Positions 34,045 to 42,903 of a stretch of DNA of 64,000 nucleotides are shown piece after piece. This DNA is from an uncultured Caulobacterales bacterium (GTDB lineage: Bacteria > Pseudomonadota > Alphaproteobacteria > Caulobacterales > Maricaulaceae), in NCBI GenBank assembly GCA_937929915.1, contig CALFUN010000008.1, positions 124,001-188,000 of the forward strand. Direction: 5' to 3'. The notes beneath the pieces are model-generated. The model was given only the letters and a program-made list of their open reading frames with translations. It did no database searches and was not told the origin of the DNA. The position numbers and the translations under genes are program-made. Each line of letters starts with the position of its first letter. The stretch's first letter is position 1.

Positions 34045-34734
34045 ATGCCTGATACATCGCCGCCCATTCAATATAATAACTCTGTCTCGCTTGAAAAGCG
34101 CGAGCATATTGATGGGCGTATGTTTTCGCCGTCTGCTGGCCGAAATAAAGCGGTGATTGCGCAAAACCTTGCCGAGCTTTTACCGCAAAATACTAAGCTT
34201 TTAGAAATCGCATCTGGAACAGGGGAACATGGCGCGGAGCTTATTGGTGTTAGGCCCGATATAAGCTGGCAATATTCCGATATTGACGCGCAATCCCAAG
34301 ATAGCCAATCGGCTTGGGCCAAATATATTTCACCGCAAAATATAGCGACTGAAACCACAACGGCAGGCCTGCTTGCGCCGCTTTATCTGGATATGTGCGC
34401 CGAAAATTGGGCAAATGGTCTAGGCAAATTTGAGGCTATGTTTTCGGCCAATATGGTGCATATCGCTCCGTGGGAGGCCACGCTGGGACTGGCGGCTGGG
34501 GCAGAGAAAATTATATCGCGCAAGGGCACAATCTGGCTTTACGGGCCATTTTTAGACGGGGAAGCGAGCGCGCCGTCCAATTTAGATTTTGATGCGAGCT
34601 TGAAACGTAGAAATTCAGCGTGGGGCGTACGTTCTATAGATTCTGTTAAGCATATATTTGCAAAGCACGGGTTTAATGGGTTTTCGCGCCGTGACTTGCC
34701 TAAAAATAACCTTTTACTGGGTTTCTCACGGTAA
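34045..34734 (+). CDS. DUF938 SAM-dependent methyltransferase-like protein
   Basis: 229 residues. Family hallmarks: GRMFSPSAGRNKAVIAQNLA, then the SAM-binding motif LLEIASGTGEHGAEL with WQYSDID, ANMVHIAPW and LYGPFLDGEAS near residue 170. DUF938 proteins have a methyltransferase fold and unknown substrate. A terminator-like hairpin follows the stop. Confidence 0.88.
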   Translation: MPDTSPPIQYNNSVSLEKREHIDGRMFSPSAGRNKAVIAQNLAELLPQNTKLLEIASGTGEHGAELIGVRPDISWQYSDIDAQSQDSQSAWAKYISPQNIATETTTAGLLAPLYLDMCAENWANGLGKFEAMFSANMVHIAPWEATLGLAAGAEKIISRKGTIWLYGPFLDGEASAPSNLDFDASLKRRNSAWGVRSIDSVKHIFAKHGFNGFSRRDLPKNNLLLGFSR

Positions 34735-34742
34735 ATTCTTAC

Positions 34743-34764
34743 AACATGACTGTTTCGTCATGTT
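34743..34764 (+). terminator. Hairpin terminator after the DUF938 gene
   Basis: AACATGAC and GTCATGTT form a perfect 8-base stem with a 6-base loop, ending in four T, 9 bases after the stop codon. Confidence 0.55.
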
Positions 34765-34823
34765 TTAGACATCTTTAGGTCACCCCCGACCTGTCAGTCT
34801 ATAAATGAATTACAGGAGAACCC

Positions 34824-36560
34824 ATGCGTTCACAAACCCTGAAATCTCGCCGCTCACAGTCTTTACGGGCTACGTGTTTGGGCGCTGTGTCAACACTTGT
34901 GGCTCTTGCGAGCGCGCCTGTCGCTTTAGGGCAAACGTACCCCCAACTGCCCTCGCAAAAGCGCGTTATTGACGTTTCGCAATCCGATGCTGCGATCCCT
35001 GCGATTAATGATAAGTCTGTGCGCCAGACGCAATCAAAACAGCCGCAAAATGCGCAAGGCCCAACCAATCAACAAATCCCAGCCAATCAACAACTCAATG
35101 AATTTGTGCCTTTAAGAGATTTAGGGCAAACGGCTACGCCAAATGCTATTACAGATGTACCAAATACACGGATTGAAGAGGCGGGCTTGCCGCTGCCTAT
35201 ATCTCCGAATGCCGCTAACCCAACTCTTTCGCAACCCGCGATTGGGCAAAATCAATTCGATATTCCCATTAATAGTCTGCCCTCTATTTCTGATCTTGTA
35301 GCAAATGTTAGCCCGTCTGTGGTCAATATTATTGTCACGACAGATAGCGGGGAAACGACATCGGAAGGCCAAGGGTCAGGCTTTGTTATTTCTGACCAAC
35401 TCGAAGTTGTGACCAATTACCATGTGATTGACGGCGGAACCTATATTGATATTGAATTTAATGATGGCCGCAAATATCCCGCGACAATTATAGGCACAGA
35501 CGAAGAAACAGATTTAGCCTTATTAAAAATCAATACCAAAGAACGCATCCCGCATGTGAAATTCCACCGCGGTGATGATGTCCGCATTGGAGACTGGGTT
35601 GTTGCGATTGGCAATCCGTTCGGGATTGGACAGTCTACGAGTCTGGGCGTTATTTCTGCCATTGGCCGCGAGCGCGTTGATAGCGGGTCTTATGTGGATT
35701 ACATTCAAACAGATGCCACGATTAACCGTGGTAATTCTGGCGGGCCGTTATTTAATTTAAATGGTGATGTTGTGGGTGTGAATTCTGCAATTTACTCACC
35801 AACAGGGGCGAGTGTTGGCATTGCTTTTGTGATACCGCATGGCACAGCCGAAGATATTGTCAATTCTATCCGCCGTGATGGCCGCGTGCGCCGTGGGTAT
35901 CTGGGGGCAGGCTTACGCACGGCAACATTTGAGGAAACAGGCCGCCCTGGTGTGTTTAAAGCGGGCGCGACAATCAATAATGTTGTGCCAGGCAGTCCTG
36001 CCGAAGCTTATGGCTTGAAAGTTGATGATATTATTCTGCGTATTAATGATACGCCAACACGTAATTCCGTTGAAGCTACACGTGCCATTGCGGAACTTGC
36101 ACCAGGGGATGTTGCCAAATTTATTTATGAGCGCGACGAGAAAACCTATGCGCTAAATGTGTCGATTGGTGAACGGCCAGAGAAATATGAGATTGAGCGC
36201 TCATCTGCGATCTCTCAAGGCCTGCCGCCCCCCCCGCCCCCGCCAGATCCCGCGCGGCCACAGGTGAATATTGATACGGGGCTGCATATTTTGGATTTAT
36301 CGGCTGAGTTTCGCTCCGCTATTGGGATGCGCTCTGATCAAGTTGGGGTCTATGTCGAGTCGACTGAGCCGGGCAGCGCCGCAGCTCAAGCTGGTTTTAA
36401 AACGGGCATGGTGCTTTTAGAGGCCGACTCGCAACCCATTCTCGAAGTGGCAAAATTTAAATCTATTGTGCTTAACGCACGATTGGCAAATCAAGATGGC
36501 CTTGTCATTTTGGTGAGATTGAAAGATGGGCGTGAAACTTTAATGGTGCTGCCTTTGTAA
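34824..36560 (+). CDS. DegP/HtrA-type periplasmic serine protease
   Basis: 578 residues, Do family. Signal peptide about 1-37 (LGAVSTLVALASAPVALG). A Gln/Asn/Pro-rich linker about 40-150 is unusually long. Protease domain about 155-350 with catalytic His in EVVTNYHVIDGG, Asp in DEETDLALLK and Ser in RGNSGGPLFNLNGDVVGVNS. Two PDZ domains follow (about 360-450 and 490-575), separated by a proline run. It degrades or refolds misfolded envelope proteins. A response regulator and kinase follow, as in many alphaproteobacterial degP loci. AGGAGA precedes the ATG. Confidence 0.92.
   Translation: MRSQTLKSRRSQSLRATCLGAVSTLVALASAPVALGQTYPQLPSQKRVIDVSQSDAAIPAINDKSVRQTQSKQPQNAQGPTNQQIPANQQLNEFVPLRDLGQTATPNAITDVPNTRIEEAGLPLPISPNAANPTLSQPAIGQNQFDIPINSLPSISDLVANVSPSVVNIIVTTDSGETTSEGQGSGFVISDQLEVVTNYHVIDGGTYIDIEFNDGRKYPATIIGTDEETDLALLKINTKERIPHVKFHRGDDVRIGDWVVAIGNPFGIGQSTSLGVISAIGRERVDSGSYVDYIQTDATINRGNSGGPLFNLNGDVVGVNSAIYSPTGASVGIAFVIPHGTAEDIVNSIRRDGRVRRGYLGAGLRTATFEETGRPGVFKAGATINNVVPGSPAEAYGLKVDDIILRINDTPTRNSVEATRAIAELAPGDVAKFIYERDEKTYALNVSIGERPEKYEIERSSAISQGLPPPPPPPDPARPQVNIDTGLHILDLSAEFRSAIGMRSDQVGVYVESTEPGSAAAQAGFKTGMVLLEADSQPILEVAKFKSIVLNARLANQDGLVILVRLKDGRETLMVLPL
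36228..36241 (+). repeat. C8-G-C5 homopolymer tract inside degP
   Basis: Eight C (36228-36235), one G, five C (36237-36241), encoding the proline run between the two PDZ domains. Runs of this length can slip during replication. Confidence 0.75.
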
Positions 36561-36561
36561 T

Positions 36562-36601
36562 ATCTGCAGGGTAAAATCTGCAGGGTAATATTTACAGGGC
36601 T
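36562..36601 (+). repeat. Three 14-base tandem repeats between degP and the response regulator
   Basis: ATCTGCAGGGTAAA at 36562, ATCTGCAGGGTAAT at 36576 and a degenerate third copy at 36590 (ATTTACAGGGCTGC). They start right after the degP stop and end about 40 bases before the regulator ATG, so they may be regulator binding sites or a simple local duplication. Confidence 0.7.
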
Positions 36602-36641
36602 GCGCTTAAACATCTGACTGGGTGGCATTATGGAGAAAAAA

Positions 36642-37313
36642 ATGAGAATACTTGTTGTCGAAGATGATGAAGTTGCAGCGGAATATGTCCGTAAAGGCTT
36701 GATGGAAGCTGGGCATGTTGTTGATCTGGCCCCTGATGGGGATTTAGGCCTCGAAATGGCTCGTGCGGCAGATTATGATGCGCTTATTTTAGATCGTATG
36801 CTCCCAAAACGTGATGGGCTGCAATTACTGGCCGACCTTCGCGAGGATGCAGATACCACACCTGTGCTGATTTTATCTGCCTTAGGCGAAGTTGACCATA
36901 AAGTTGAAGGTTTGCGCGCGGGCGGTGATGATTATCTGGCGAAACCCTATTCTTTCACAGAATTATTAGCCCGCGTAGAGGCGATTGGCCGCCGATCTGA
37001 CCCGACGGCTGCTGTGACCAAATTGAAAGTGGGAACACTTGAGATGGATTTGCTTGCCCGAACTGTGCGCCGCGATGGCCAGAAAATTCTGTTACAACCG
37101 CGTGAATTTCGCCTATTGGAATGTTTGATGCGCAATGCTGGACGGGTTGTGACCCGCACAATGTTGCTTGAAAAGGTTTGGGATTATCACTTTGACCCCC
37201 AAACCAATGTTATTGATGTACATATTTCGCGTTTGCGCGGGAAAATTGATAAAGATTTTGATGAAGCGCTTTTACATACAGTGCGCGGTGCAGGTTATCG
37301 CTTGCAGGTCTAA
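36642..37313 (+). CDS. OmpR-family response regulator
   Basis: The start MRILVVEDD at 36642 is preferred over the ATG at 36630 because GGAG lies 6 bases upstream and the family begins here (223 residues). Receiver domain with Asp in ALILDRMLPKRDG, LILSALG and GGDDYLAKPYSFTELLARVE; winged helix with LLQPREFRLLECLMRNAGRV and NVIDVHISRLRGKID. It is encoded with the kinase 24 bases downstream and probably controls envelope genes, possibly degP. Confidence 0.92.
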   Translation: MRILVVEDDEVAAEYVRKGLMEAGHVVDLAPDGDLGLEMARAADYDALILDRMLPKRDGLQLLADLREDADTTPVLILSALGEVDHKVEGLRAGGDDYLAKPYSFTELLARVEAIGRRSDPTAAVTKLKVGTLEMDLLARTVRRDGQKILLQPREFRLLECLMRNAGRVVTRTMLLEKVWDYHFDPQTNVIDVHISRLRGKIDKDFDEALLHTVRGAGYRLQV

Positions 37314-37337
37314 GATGTCTATTTTAGGAACGGCCTT

Positions 37338-38927
37338 GTGATAGAGGCCGTTCGAAAACTTTTCAGAAATACATTGTTCCGGCTCTCCTTAGTCGGAGCT
37401 TTGCTCACGGTTCTATCTGTGGGCGCAGCCATTTATGTGGTCTATTATTCGATGGTAAGCACGGAAATCCGCCGTGTTGACGCCGCCATAGAAGAAGAAA
37501 TTAGCCAGTTTCAGGATATTTACGATAGCTCTGGTCAAAAAGCGGTTGAAACGGCTATTGCACTAAAACGCCTTCCAAAAGATATAGACACGCAATCTGA
37601 TGACTATAAAACCGTTTATCACGGTAATGCTGTGCGCGCGGTTGGCGAAGTGATGAATTTGCGCGGAGCAACCTTTGAGGGGCTTTATTTGGTGCAAACG
37701 CCAGGTTACTCTGAAGGCAATTTACGTAATAGTACAGGTGAGCAAACCCAAGAAGCCGAGATTGTTTTGCCTGGCCCTGAGGGTATTACCTATAAACGTG
37801 TGGGCTTTAGCTATTCTGAAACGCGTTATTCCAATGCCGAATATATTAACCGCCGCGCTAGAGGTATTACAGGACAATTATTACTGGACGGCGAAGCGGT
37901 CGCCGCCATTATTGTCGCCCGTGATGTGGAAGCGATTTCTCGTGCGGGAGATCAGATTGCGAAAACATTATTGAAAAGTCTTGCATTAGCGGCATTTTTA
38001 GGTCTGCTCTCATCTCTCTTTGTTTCGCGCCGTTTTGCACGCCGTGTGGATGCTTTTAACAAATTAGCGACGGATGTGCGGGCAGGGAACCTTGATCGCC
38101 GCGCGCCGCGTAATTATTCCGAAGATGAGATGGATATGCTCGCCGAGCATTTGAACTCTATGCTCGATCATATTGACCGTCTCATGCAAGCTATGCGCTA
38201 TGCGGGTGATAGTGTGGCGCATGATTTACGAACACCGCTCACGCGTTTGCGTACGCGCCTTGAGAGTGCCGCTGTGGAATTAGGGGATACACCCGAGGCT
38301 GATATTTTGTTTGACGCGGCAGGGGATGCTGATGAGCTATTGGCAACATTTGATAGTGTGCTTCGCATCGCACGTCTTGAAGCGGGTGAGCGGCGAGAGC
38401 TGTTGAAACCGCTCGACCCAAAAGACACGCTTGAAGATTTGGCAGAACTCTATGAACCCGCTTGCGAAGATGCAGGTTTGACATTTACATTTGATATTGC
38501 GGCAAAAACACAAATTCTGGCTGATAGAGGTTTGCTATCACAGGCCGTGTCTAACTTGCTTGAAAATGCGATTAAATATACGCCAAGCGGCGGGCATATT
38601 CATTTAAGCTCAGAACGCGGTAAACAAAATCGCGTTAAGATTTCTATTGCTGATGACGGGCCGGGTATTCCATCATTTGATAGAGAGCGGGTCAAAGAAC
38701 GATTTGTGCGTTTGGATAAGAGCCGCACGTTGCCAGGGAGCGGATTGGGTTTGGCGCTTGTGGACGCCGTAGCAGATTTACACCAAGCCGAGCTGCATAT
38801 GGATGATGGCCTTGGAAAAAACTCGCTCGATGAAGATGTGAATCGACCAGGGTTGAAAATCAGTTTGATCTTTCCCAATGTGAAATCGGCTTTACCCAAT
38901 AAGGCGATGACTGAAACGACGACTTAA
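37338..38927 (+). CDS. Sensor histidine kinase (HAMP type)
   Basis: 529 residues from a GTG with AGGAACGG upstream. Two membrane helices (about 13-35 and 210-232) surround a periplasmic domain of about 170 residues. HAMP about 233-285, then the phosphoacceptor His in DSVAHDLRTPLTRLRTRLES and an ATPase domain with NLLENAIKYTPSGG, IADDGPGIP and GSGLGLALVDAVADLH. The ATP-lid region is of ordinary length. Partner of the preceding regulator. Confidence 0.92.
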   Translation: MIEAVRKLFRNTLFRLSLVGALLTVLSVGAAIYVVYYSMVSTEIRRVDAAIEEEISQFQDIYDSSGQKAVETAIALKRLPKDIDTQSDDYKTVYHGNAVRAVGEVMNLRGATFEGLYLVQTPGYSEGNLRNSTGEQTQEAEIVLPGPEGITYKRVGFSYSETRYSNAEYINRRARGITGQLLLDGEAVAAIIVARDVEAISRAGDQIAKTLLKSLALAAFLGLLSSLFVSRRFARRVDAFNKLATDVRAGNLDRRAPRNYSEDEMDMLAEHLNSMLDHIDRLMQAMRYAGDSVAHDLRTPLTRLRTRLESAAVELGDTPEADILFDAAGDADELLATFDSVLRIARLEAGERRELLKPLDPKDTLEDLAELYEPACEDAGLTFTFDIAAKTQILADRGLLSQAVSNLLENAIKYTPSGGHIHLSSERGKQNRVKISIADDGPGIPSFDRERVKERFVRLDKSRTLPGSGLGLALVDAVADLHQAELHMDDGLGKNSLDEDVNRPGLKISLIFPNVKSALPNKAMTETTT

Positions 38928-39022
38928 ACAATGTGTTTTAATTCACGCGCAAGCGGAAAAATGGACGTAATATTCAGCGTTTACTATAGTCATTAAAGCT
39001 ATATCCGCACAACCAACCTTAC

Positions 39023-41932
39023 CTATTTTTTCATCGCCGCAGGCATGGGAGGTATATTTGAAGGCGTATTGGCATGGCTGGCCGTAGCTTGATAGCTAGC
39101 GGGCTGTTGCGCCGCAGCAGGGGTATATGCTGGCACCGCCTGCGGAGTGTAAGGCACGGCTTCATGCGCGGGTGTTGTCGCTGGCTCAACGATTTGCGCG
39201 GCCTCACTATCTACGGCAAAACTTTGTTCTCCAGCTGTCAAAACATCTGCAATATCTTGTGCGAGACGAGAAATTTCTGATCCAACTTTATTCGTATCCT
39301 TCTTAACTTTTTGCTCAAGAGGTTTAAGGGGTAATGTAAAGGTAACCGTTGTACCTTCGCCAACGACACTGCTGATTTTAAAGTTCCCGCCATGGAGCTG
39401 AACAAGGGATTTAGACAGAGCCAGACCAAGCCCTGTGCCTTCATGCTGCCGAGAATGCTGACTGTCAATTTGCTCAAATGGCTGTGCCAGACGTTGTATG
39501 TCGTCTTGAGAAATACCAATGCCTGTATCTTTAACATGTATGATGAGGCCCGCAGTTTTGGGTTCTACAGAAATACTAATGACGCCGCCTTCAGGGGTGA
39601 ACTTAATCGCATTTGTTGTCAGGTTGAGTAGGATTTGTTTGACAGCGCGCGGATCGGCTTCGATCTCTGGAACGCTCGTTTGGCGATAAATCAGCTTGAG
39701 ACGATTTTCATCGGCACGACCGCGCACAATTCGCACAACCTGTTGTATAATATCATTAATATTCATGGATTCGGCATTTAAATTCATCTTACCCGCTTCA
39801 ATTTTAGACATGTCCAAAATATCATTGATGAGACTGAGTAAGTGCTGCCCGGAAAATAAAATGTCATTGACATATTCCGTATAGCGCGGATCCCCTAAGG
39901 GGCCGAATAACTCTTTTTTCATAATATCAGAGAAACCATTAATCGCGTTAAGCGGTGTGCGTAATTCATGGCTCATATTGGCCAGGAATTCAGATTTAGA
40001 TTGATTAGCATCTTCGGCTCTGATTTTTTCTTGTTCATAATTTTCAGCCAGTTCAACGATTCTGACTTGAGATTTCCGTAAAATGTTAATCGTGCGCTCA
40101 AGAGCTTCTTGATTGGTTTGTAGTTGCTTTTCACGCACACGAATGGTGGTGATTTCAGTGCCAATACTCACTCGGCTACCATCATAAGTATCCGTTTCAA
40201 CATAACGTAACCAGCGCCCATCTTTTAGTTCGATTTCAGCCCCTGAGCTATCACTCGTTTTAAATATGTTTTCGACCGAGCGATCGGCGTGATATTCCAC
40301 CAGAGCATATTCCATACCTTGTTGAAGATTTCCGGGTTGAAATCCAAAGAAGTCTTCAAACTTATTATTCCAAAGGACAAGCCGTCCCATTTGATCCCAA
40401 ATCACGAAACTATCATTCATAGAGCGTAAAGCATCGAATAGCCGCGCTTCGGCAGATTGTAAGCGGGCTTGCGTACCGCGCATTTCTGTGATGTCTAGGG
40501 CAACCCCGATCACGAGTTTTGCTTGGTCTGAACCTCGGACAGAGGGCCTGCCGCGGCAGGCGATAAATATGGGAAGATGGGCCACACCCAATTCTAGATC
40601 AAATTCACCAGATACATGAGAGCGGCGAATTGTGTTGTAAAGCTTTTCTCTGTCTGCCTGTGCAAATAAATCTAAAAATTTTGGAAATGTCAGTGTCGTT
40701 TCGACTTCTGGCATGCCCAGTAATTTCGCTAAAGATTGGCTTAGAAAAGCTGTGTTATTATCAAAATCAATTTCCCAAACGCCGCCGCGAGAGCCATCGA
40801 CAGCAGCGCGGTATCGTTGACGCGAGACTTCGTCTTCGTTTTTTTGATCCCGCACAGCATCAATTTGCCGTAAAAGCTGACCCATTAAGGTTGTGATAAG
40901 CCATGCCATCCCAAGGAATAATAAGCCAAACAAAAACAGATTTTGCTTTAAATTTGGCGCTAAACCGCGTGGTAAAGTCGAGATGATTGTTAGGTATGAG
41001 TCTTTGGATATACGGGTTGCGCCCAGCCATATTGAATGATCTTCCGCTGTATGCGGGAGGACTTTGGGTTCATTATTACCCTTGGTTAAATCACTGAGCA
41101 TATTGGGCGTGATATTATAGAAATCTTGCGCGCCAACGCGTCCCAAGGCGGCCGAGCCGTCAATAACTTGGCCGTTAGAAAAGATAATCGCACTACTGGG
41201 GTCATCTAGGCCGATCAGGCTTTTTGTTTGCAAGGCAACACTTATAAATAAATTATTATGGCGTTTCATGATTACGGGCGTCGGGGTGCCGTTATTTGAA
41301 ATTAGCGAATTAATTTGCACTCCGTTTTGCGGAATTTGATTACGGCTTAATCTGGCTAATGTTGGGCCAGCACCAGGGGTTGCGGCAATGACTTTACCCG
41401 AGGCGTCAATAATCGCCACGCCAACAACGTCTGTGTTGCGGGCGATGAAATCAACAGTTTGTTGCGGACTGCCTTGAATGGAAATAGCGTTATTGATCCA
41501 GCTAATCTGATTATCAAGTGCGCGCGCCGTATTTTGGGCATGGCCTGTTAGATTTGAGGAAAATGATGTGATTGCCTGATCTTTATATCGAGATTGATCG
41601 ATTATAAATTTTGTCGCTGTTAAAATGACGATTAAAATGAAGAACATGAGTGTCGAGATTAACAAGCTTTTGACTGAACTTTTACCGCCAATGCGCTGCG
41701 AGAAAGACTCGAACAATCCTTCATCCGCTTGTCCAATAGGTTTTTGCGCAATCATCATATCAGAGCCAGCGCTGCGGGCTGTTGATACCAGATGGCGAGC
41801 TGTCGTCGTGTTGGATTGAACTGGATTTGACGGGGGTGTTGGGTTGCGAGGTGCAGCGATGCGGCTCTGCGGCGAATGGCCTTGCCGCGAGACTGCGGAT
41901 GGCATTTTCGGATTTACAGGGCTAGGTGCCAC
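39023..41932 (-). CDS. pleC: PleC-like PAS sensor histidine kinase
   Basis: 969 residues from a GTG with AAAGGGA upstream. A disordered N-terminus (1-80) precedes a helix at about 86-110, an extracytoplasmic domain (110-325) and a second helix at about 330-355. Two PAS-like regions (375-490 and 500-605), a coiled coil, then the HisKA domain with NMSHELRTPLNAINGFSDIM followed by a GPLGDPRYTEYVNDI segment and SGQHLLSLINDILDMSKIEA, which matches Caulobacter PleC/DivJ kinases closely. ATPase motifs: NLTTNAIKFTPEGG, HVKDTGIGIS and GTGLGLALSKSL. PleC is the polar kinase/phosphatase of DivK upstream of CtrA. The pro-rich tail of about 90 residues is extra. PleC rather than another family member is inferred. 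Confidence 0.75.
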   Translation of the reverse strand: MAPSPVNPKMPSAVSRQGHSPQSRIAAPRNPTPPSNPVQSNTTTARHLVSTARSAGSDMMIAQKPIGQADEGLFESFSQRIGGKSSVKSLLISTLMFFILIVILTATKFIIDQSRYKDQAITSFSSNLTGHAQNTARALDNQISWINNAISIQGSPQQTVDFIARNTDVVGVAIIDASGKVIAATPGAGPTLARLSRNQIPQNGVQINSLISNNGTPTPVIMKRHNNLFISVALQTKSLIGLDDPSSAIIFSNGQVIDGSAALGRVGAQDFYNITPNMLSDLTKGNNEPKVLPHTAEDHSIWLGATRISKDSYLTIISTLPRGLAPNLKQNLFLFGLLFLGMAWLITTLMGQLLRQIDAVRDQKNEDEVSRQRYRAAVDGSRGGVWEIDFDNNTAFLSQSLAKLLGMPEVETTLTFPKFLDLFAQADREKLYNTIRRSHVSGEFDLELGVAHLPIFIACRGRPSVRGSDQAKLVIGVALDITEMRGTQARLQSAEARLFDALRSMNDSFVIWDQMGRLVLWNNKFEDFFGFQPGNLQQGMEYALVEYHADRSVENIFKTSDSSGAEIELKDGRWLRYVETDTYDGSRVSIGTEITTIRVREKQLQTNQEALERTINILRKSQVRIVELAENYEQEKIRAEDANQSKSEFLANMSHELRTPLNAINGFSDIMKKELFGPLGDPRYTEYVNDILFSGQHLLSLINDILDMSKIEAGKMNLNAESMNINDIIQQVVRIVRGRADENRLKLIYRQTSVPEIEADPRAVKQILLNLTTNAIKFTPEGGVISISVEPKTAGLIIHVKDTGIGISQDDIQRLAQPFEQIDSQHSRQHEGTGLGLALSKSLVQLHGGNFKISSVVGEGTTVTFTLPLKPLEQKVKKDTNKVGSEISRLAQDIADVLTAGEQSFAVDSEAAQIVEPATTPAHEAVPYTPQAVPAYTPAAAQQPASYQATASHANTPSNIPPMPAAMKK

Positions 41933-42042
41933 AATGTCCCTTTCGAATCATTCGTCTTATGATGAATTAACCTAATCACATATCGACCAAATCGTCGTTA
42001 AGGAATTGTTTAAATTTGATAAAAAAGGCTATTATTTTGATT

Positions 42043-42825
42043 TTAAATACGGGTTTCTAGCTCAGGTTTGCCAATGGCGAAGCCTTGCGCTGCATCGAAG
42101 CCTAATTTTGTCACAAATTCAAGAATTTCTTTGTTTTCAACGCCTTCAGCAATGAAACGCACATCTAAGGCTTGGCGTAGAGATAAAAGCGCCTTTAATA
42201 TAGCCCGGTCCCGCATATTATTAAGCGCAGCGGCAACGAAACCTCCATCAATTTTAAGCCAATTTGCGGGCAAAGCGCGTAAATACCGAATGGAAGCTGC
42301 ACCTGCACCTACATCATCCAAGCAAATGACATGGCCGCGAGATTGAAGCTCACTGAGTAAATCTTGTGCATGAATCAGTGAAAGCATGTTCCAACTCTCT
42401 GTTAACTCAATGATGAGTTTTGTTGGAGATGCGTTCAACGCTGTTAAACAGGCCAAAGCCGAGCCTTTGAAATTTGGTTTATCGACAGAGGCGCCAGATA
42501 GGTTGATCGCAATGCCAATGCCTTCGGGGTTATCATTTAAAACTAAGATCGCTTGGGCCAGCATAGATAAGTCAAGATCGCGGATCACGCCGCTAATTTC
42601 AGCAGGCCGTAACACGCCTTCCAGATGATCTGCATCGTCAAACCGCACAAGCCATTCATAGTGGTGTGTTTTGCCTGTATCGAGCGCGACAATGGGTTGC
42701 CGAAATACTGAAAACCGTTGCTCCGAGACATGATCGCGAAACCCTTTTGCAGTATGCAAGACATTGTCTACAGAAGAGGCGTTCGCGTTATCCAATGGAG
42801 TAATGTTGTTAGATCTATCCGTCAT
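42043..42825 (-). CDS. EAL-domain cyclic-di-GMP phosphodiesterase
   Basis: 260 residues, a nearly free-standing EAL domain (about 35-255). Active-site motifs are mostly kept: the EAL position reads YEWLVRF (Trp replaces Ala), then AINLS, IIELTES, CLDDVGAGAAS (Val for Phe in DDFG), WLKIDGGFV, AEGVE and AQGFAIGKP. Metal-binding Glu, Asn, Asp and Lys residues look present, so activity is plausible. It lies upstream of the PleC-like gene on the same strand (110-base gap); no GGDEF partner domain. Confidence 0.85.
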   Translation of the reverse strand: MTDRSNNITPLDNANASSVDNVLHTAKGFRDHVSEQRFSVFRQPIVALDTGKTHHYEWLVRFDDADHLEGVLRPAEISGVIRDLDLSMLAQAILVLNDNPEGIGIAINLSGASVDKPNFKGSALACLTALNASPTKLIIELTESWNMLSLIHAQDLLSELQSRGHVICLDDVGAGAASIRYLRALPANWLKIDGGFVAAALNNMRDRAILKALLSLRQALDVRFIAEGVENKEILEFVTKLGFDAAQGFAIGKPELETRI

Positions 42826-42903
42826 AAATATAGCTTAAACTATAGCTCCTAAAATGTCGTTACTAGAGAGCATAAGTTTCGGAATATATTATCCTTCGAT
42901 ACA

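Noticed and set aside
41990-42012. TTAA-N8-TTAA upstream of the PleC-like gene as a CtrA box
   Set aside because: The spacer is 8 bases, not 7, and there is no terminal C match; not counted as a site.
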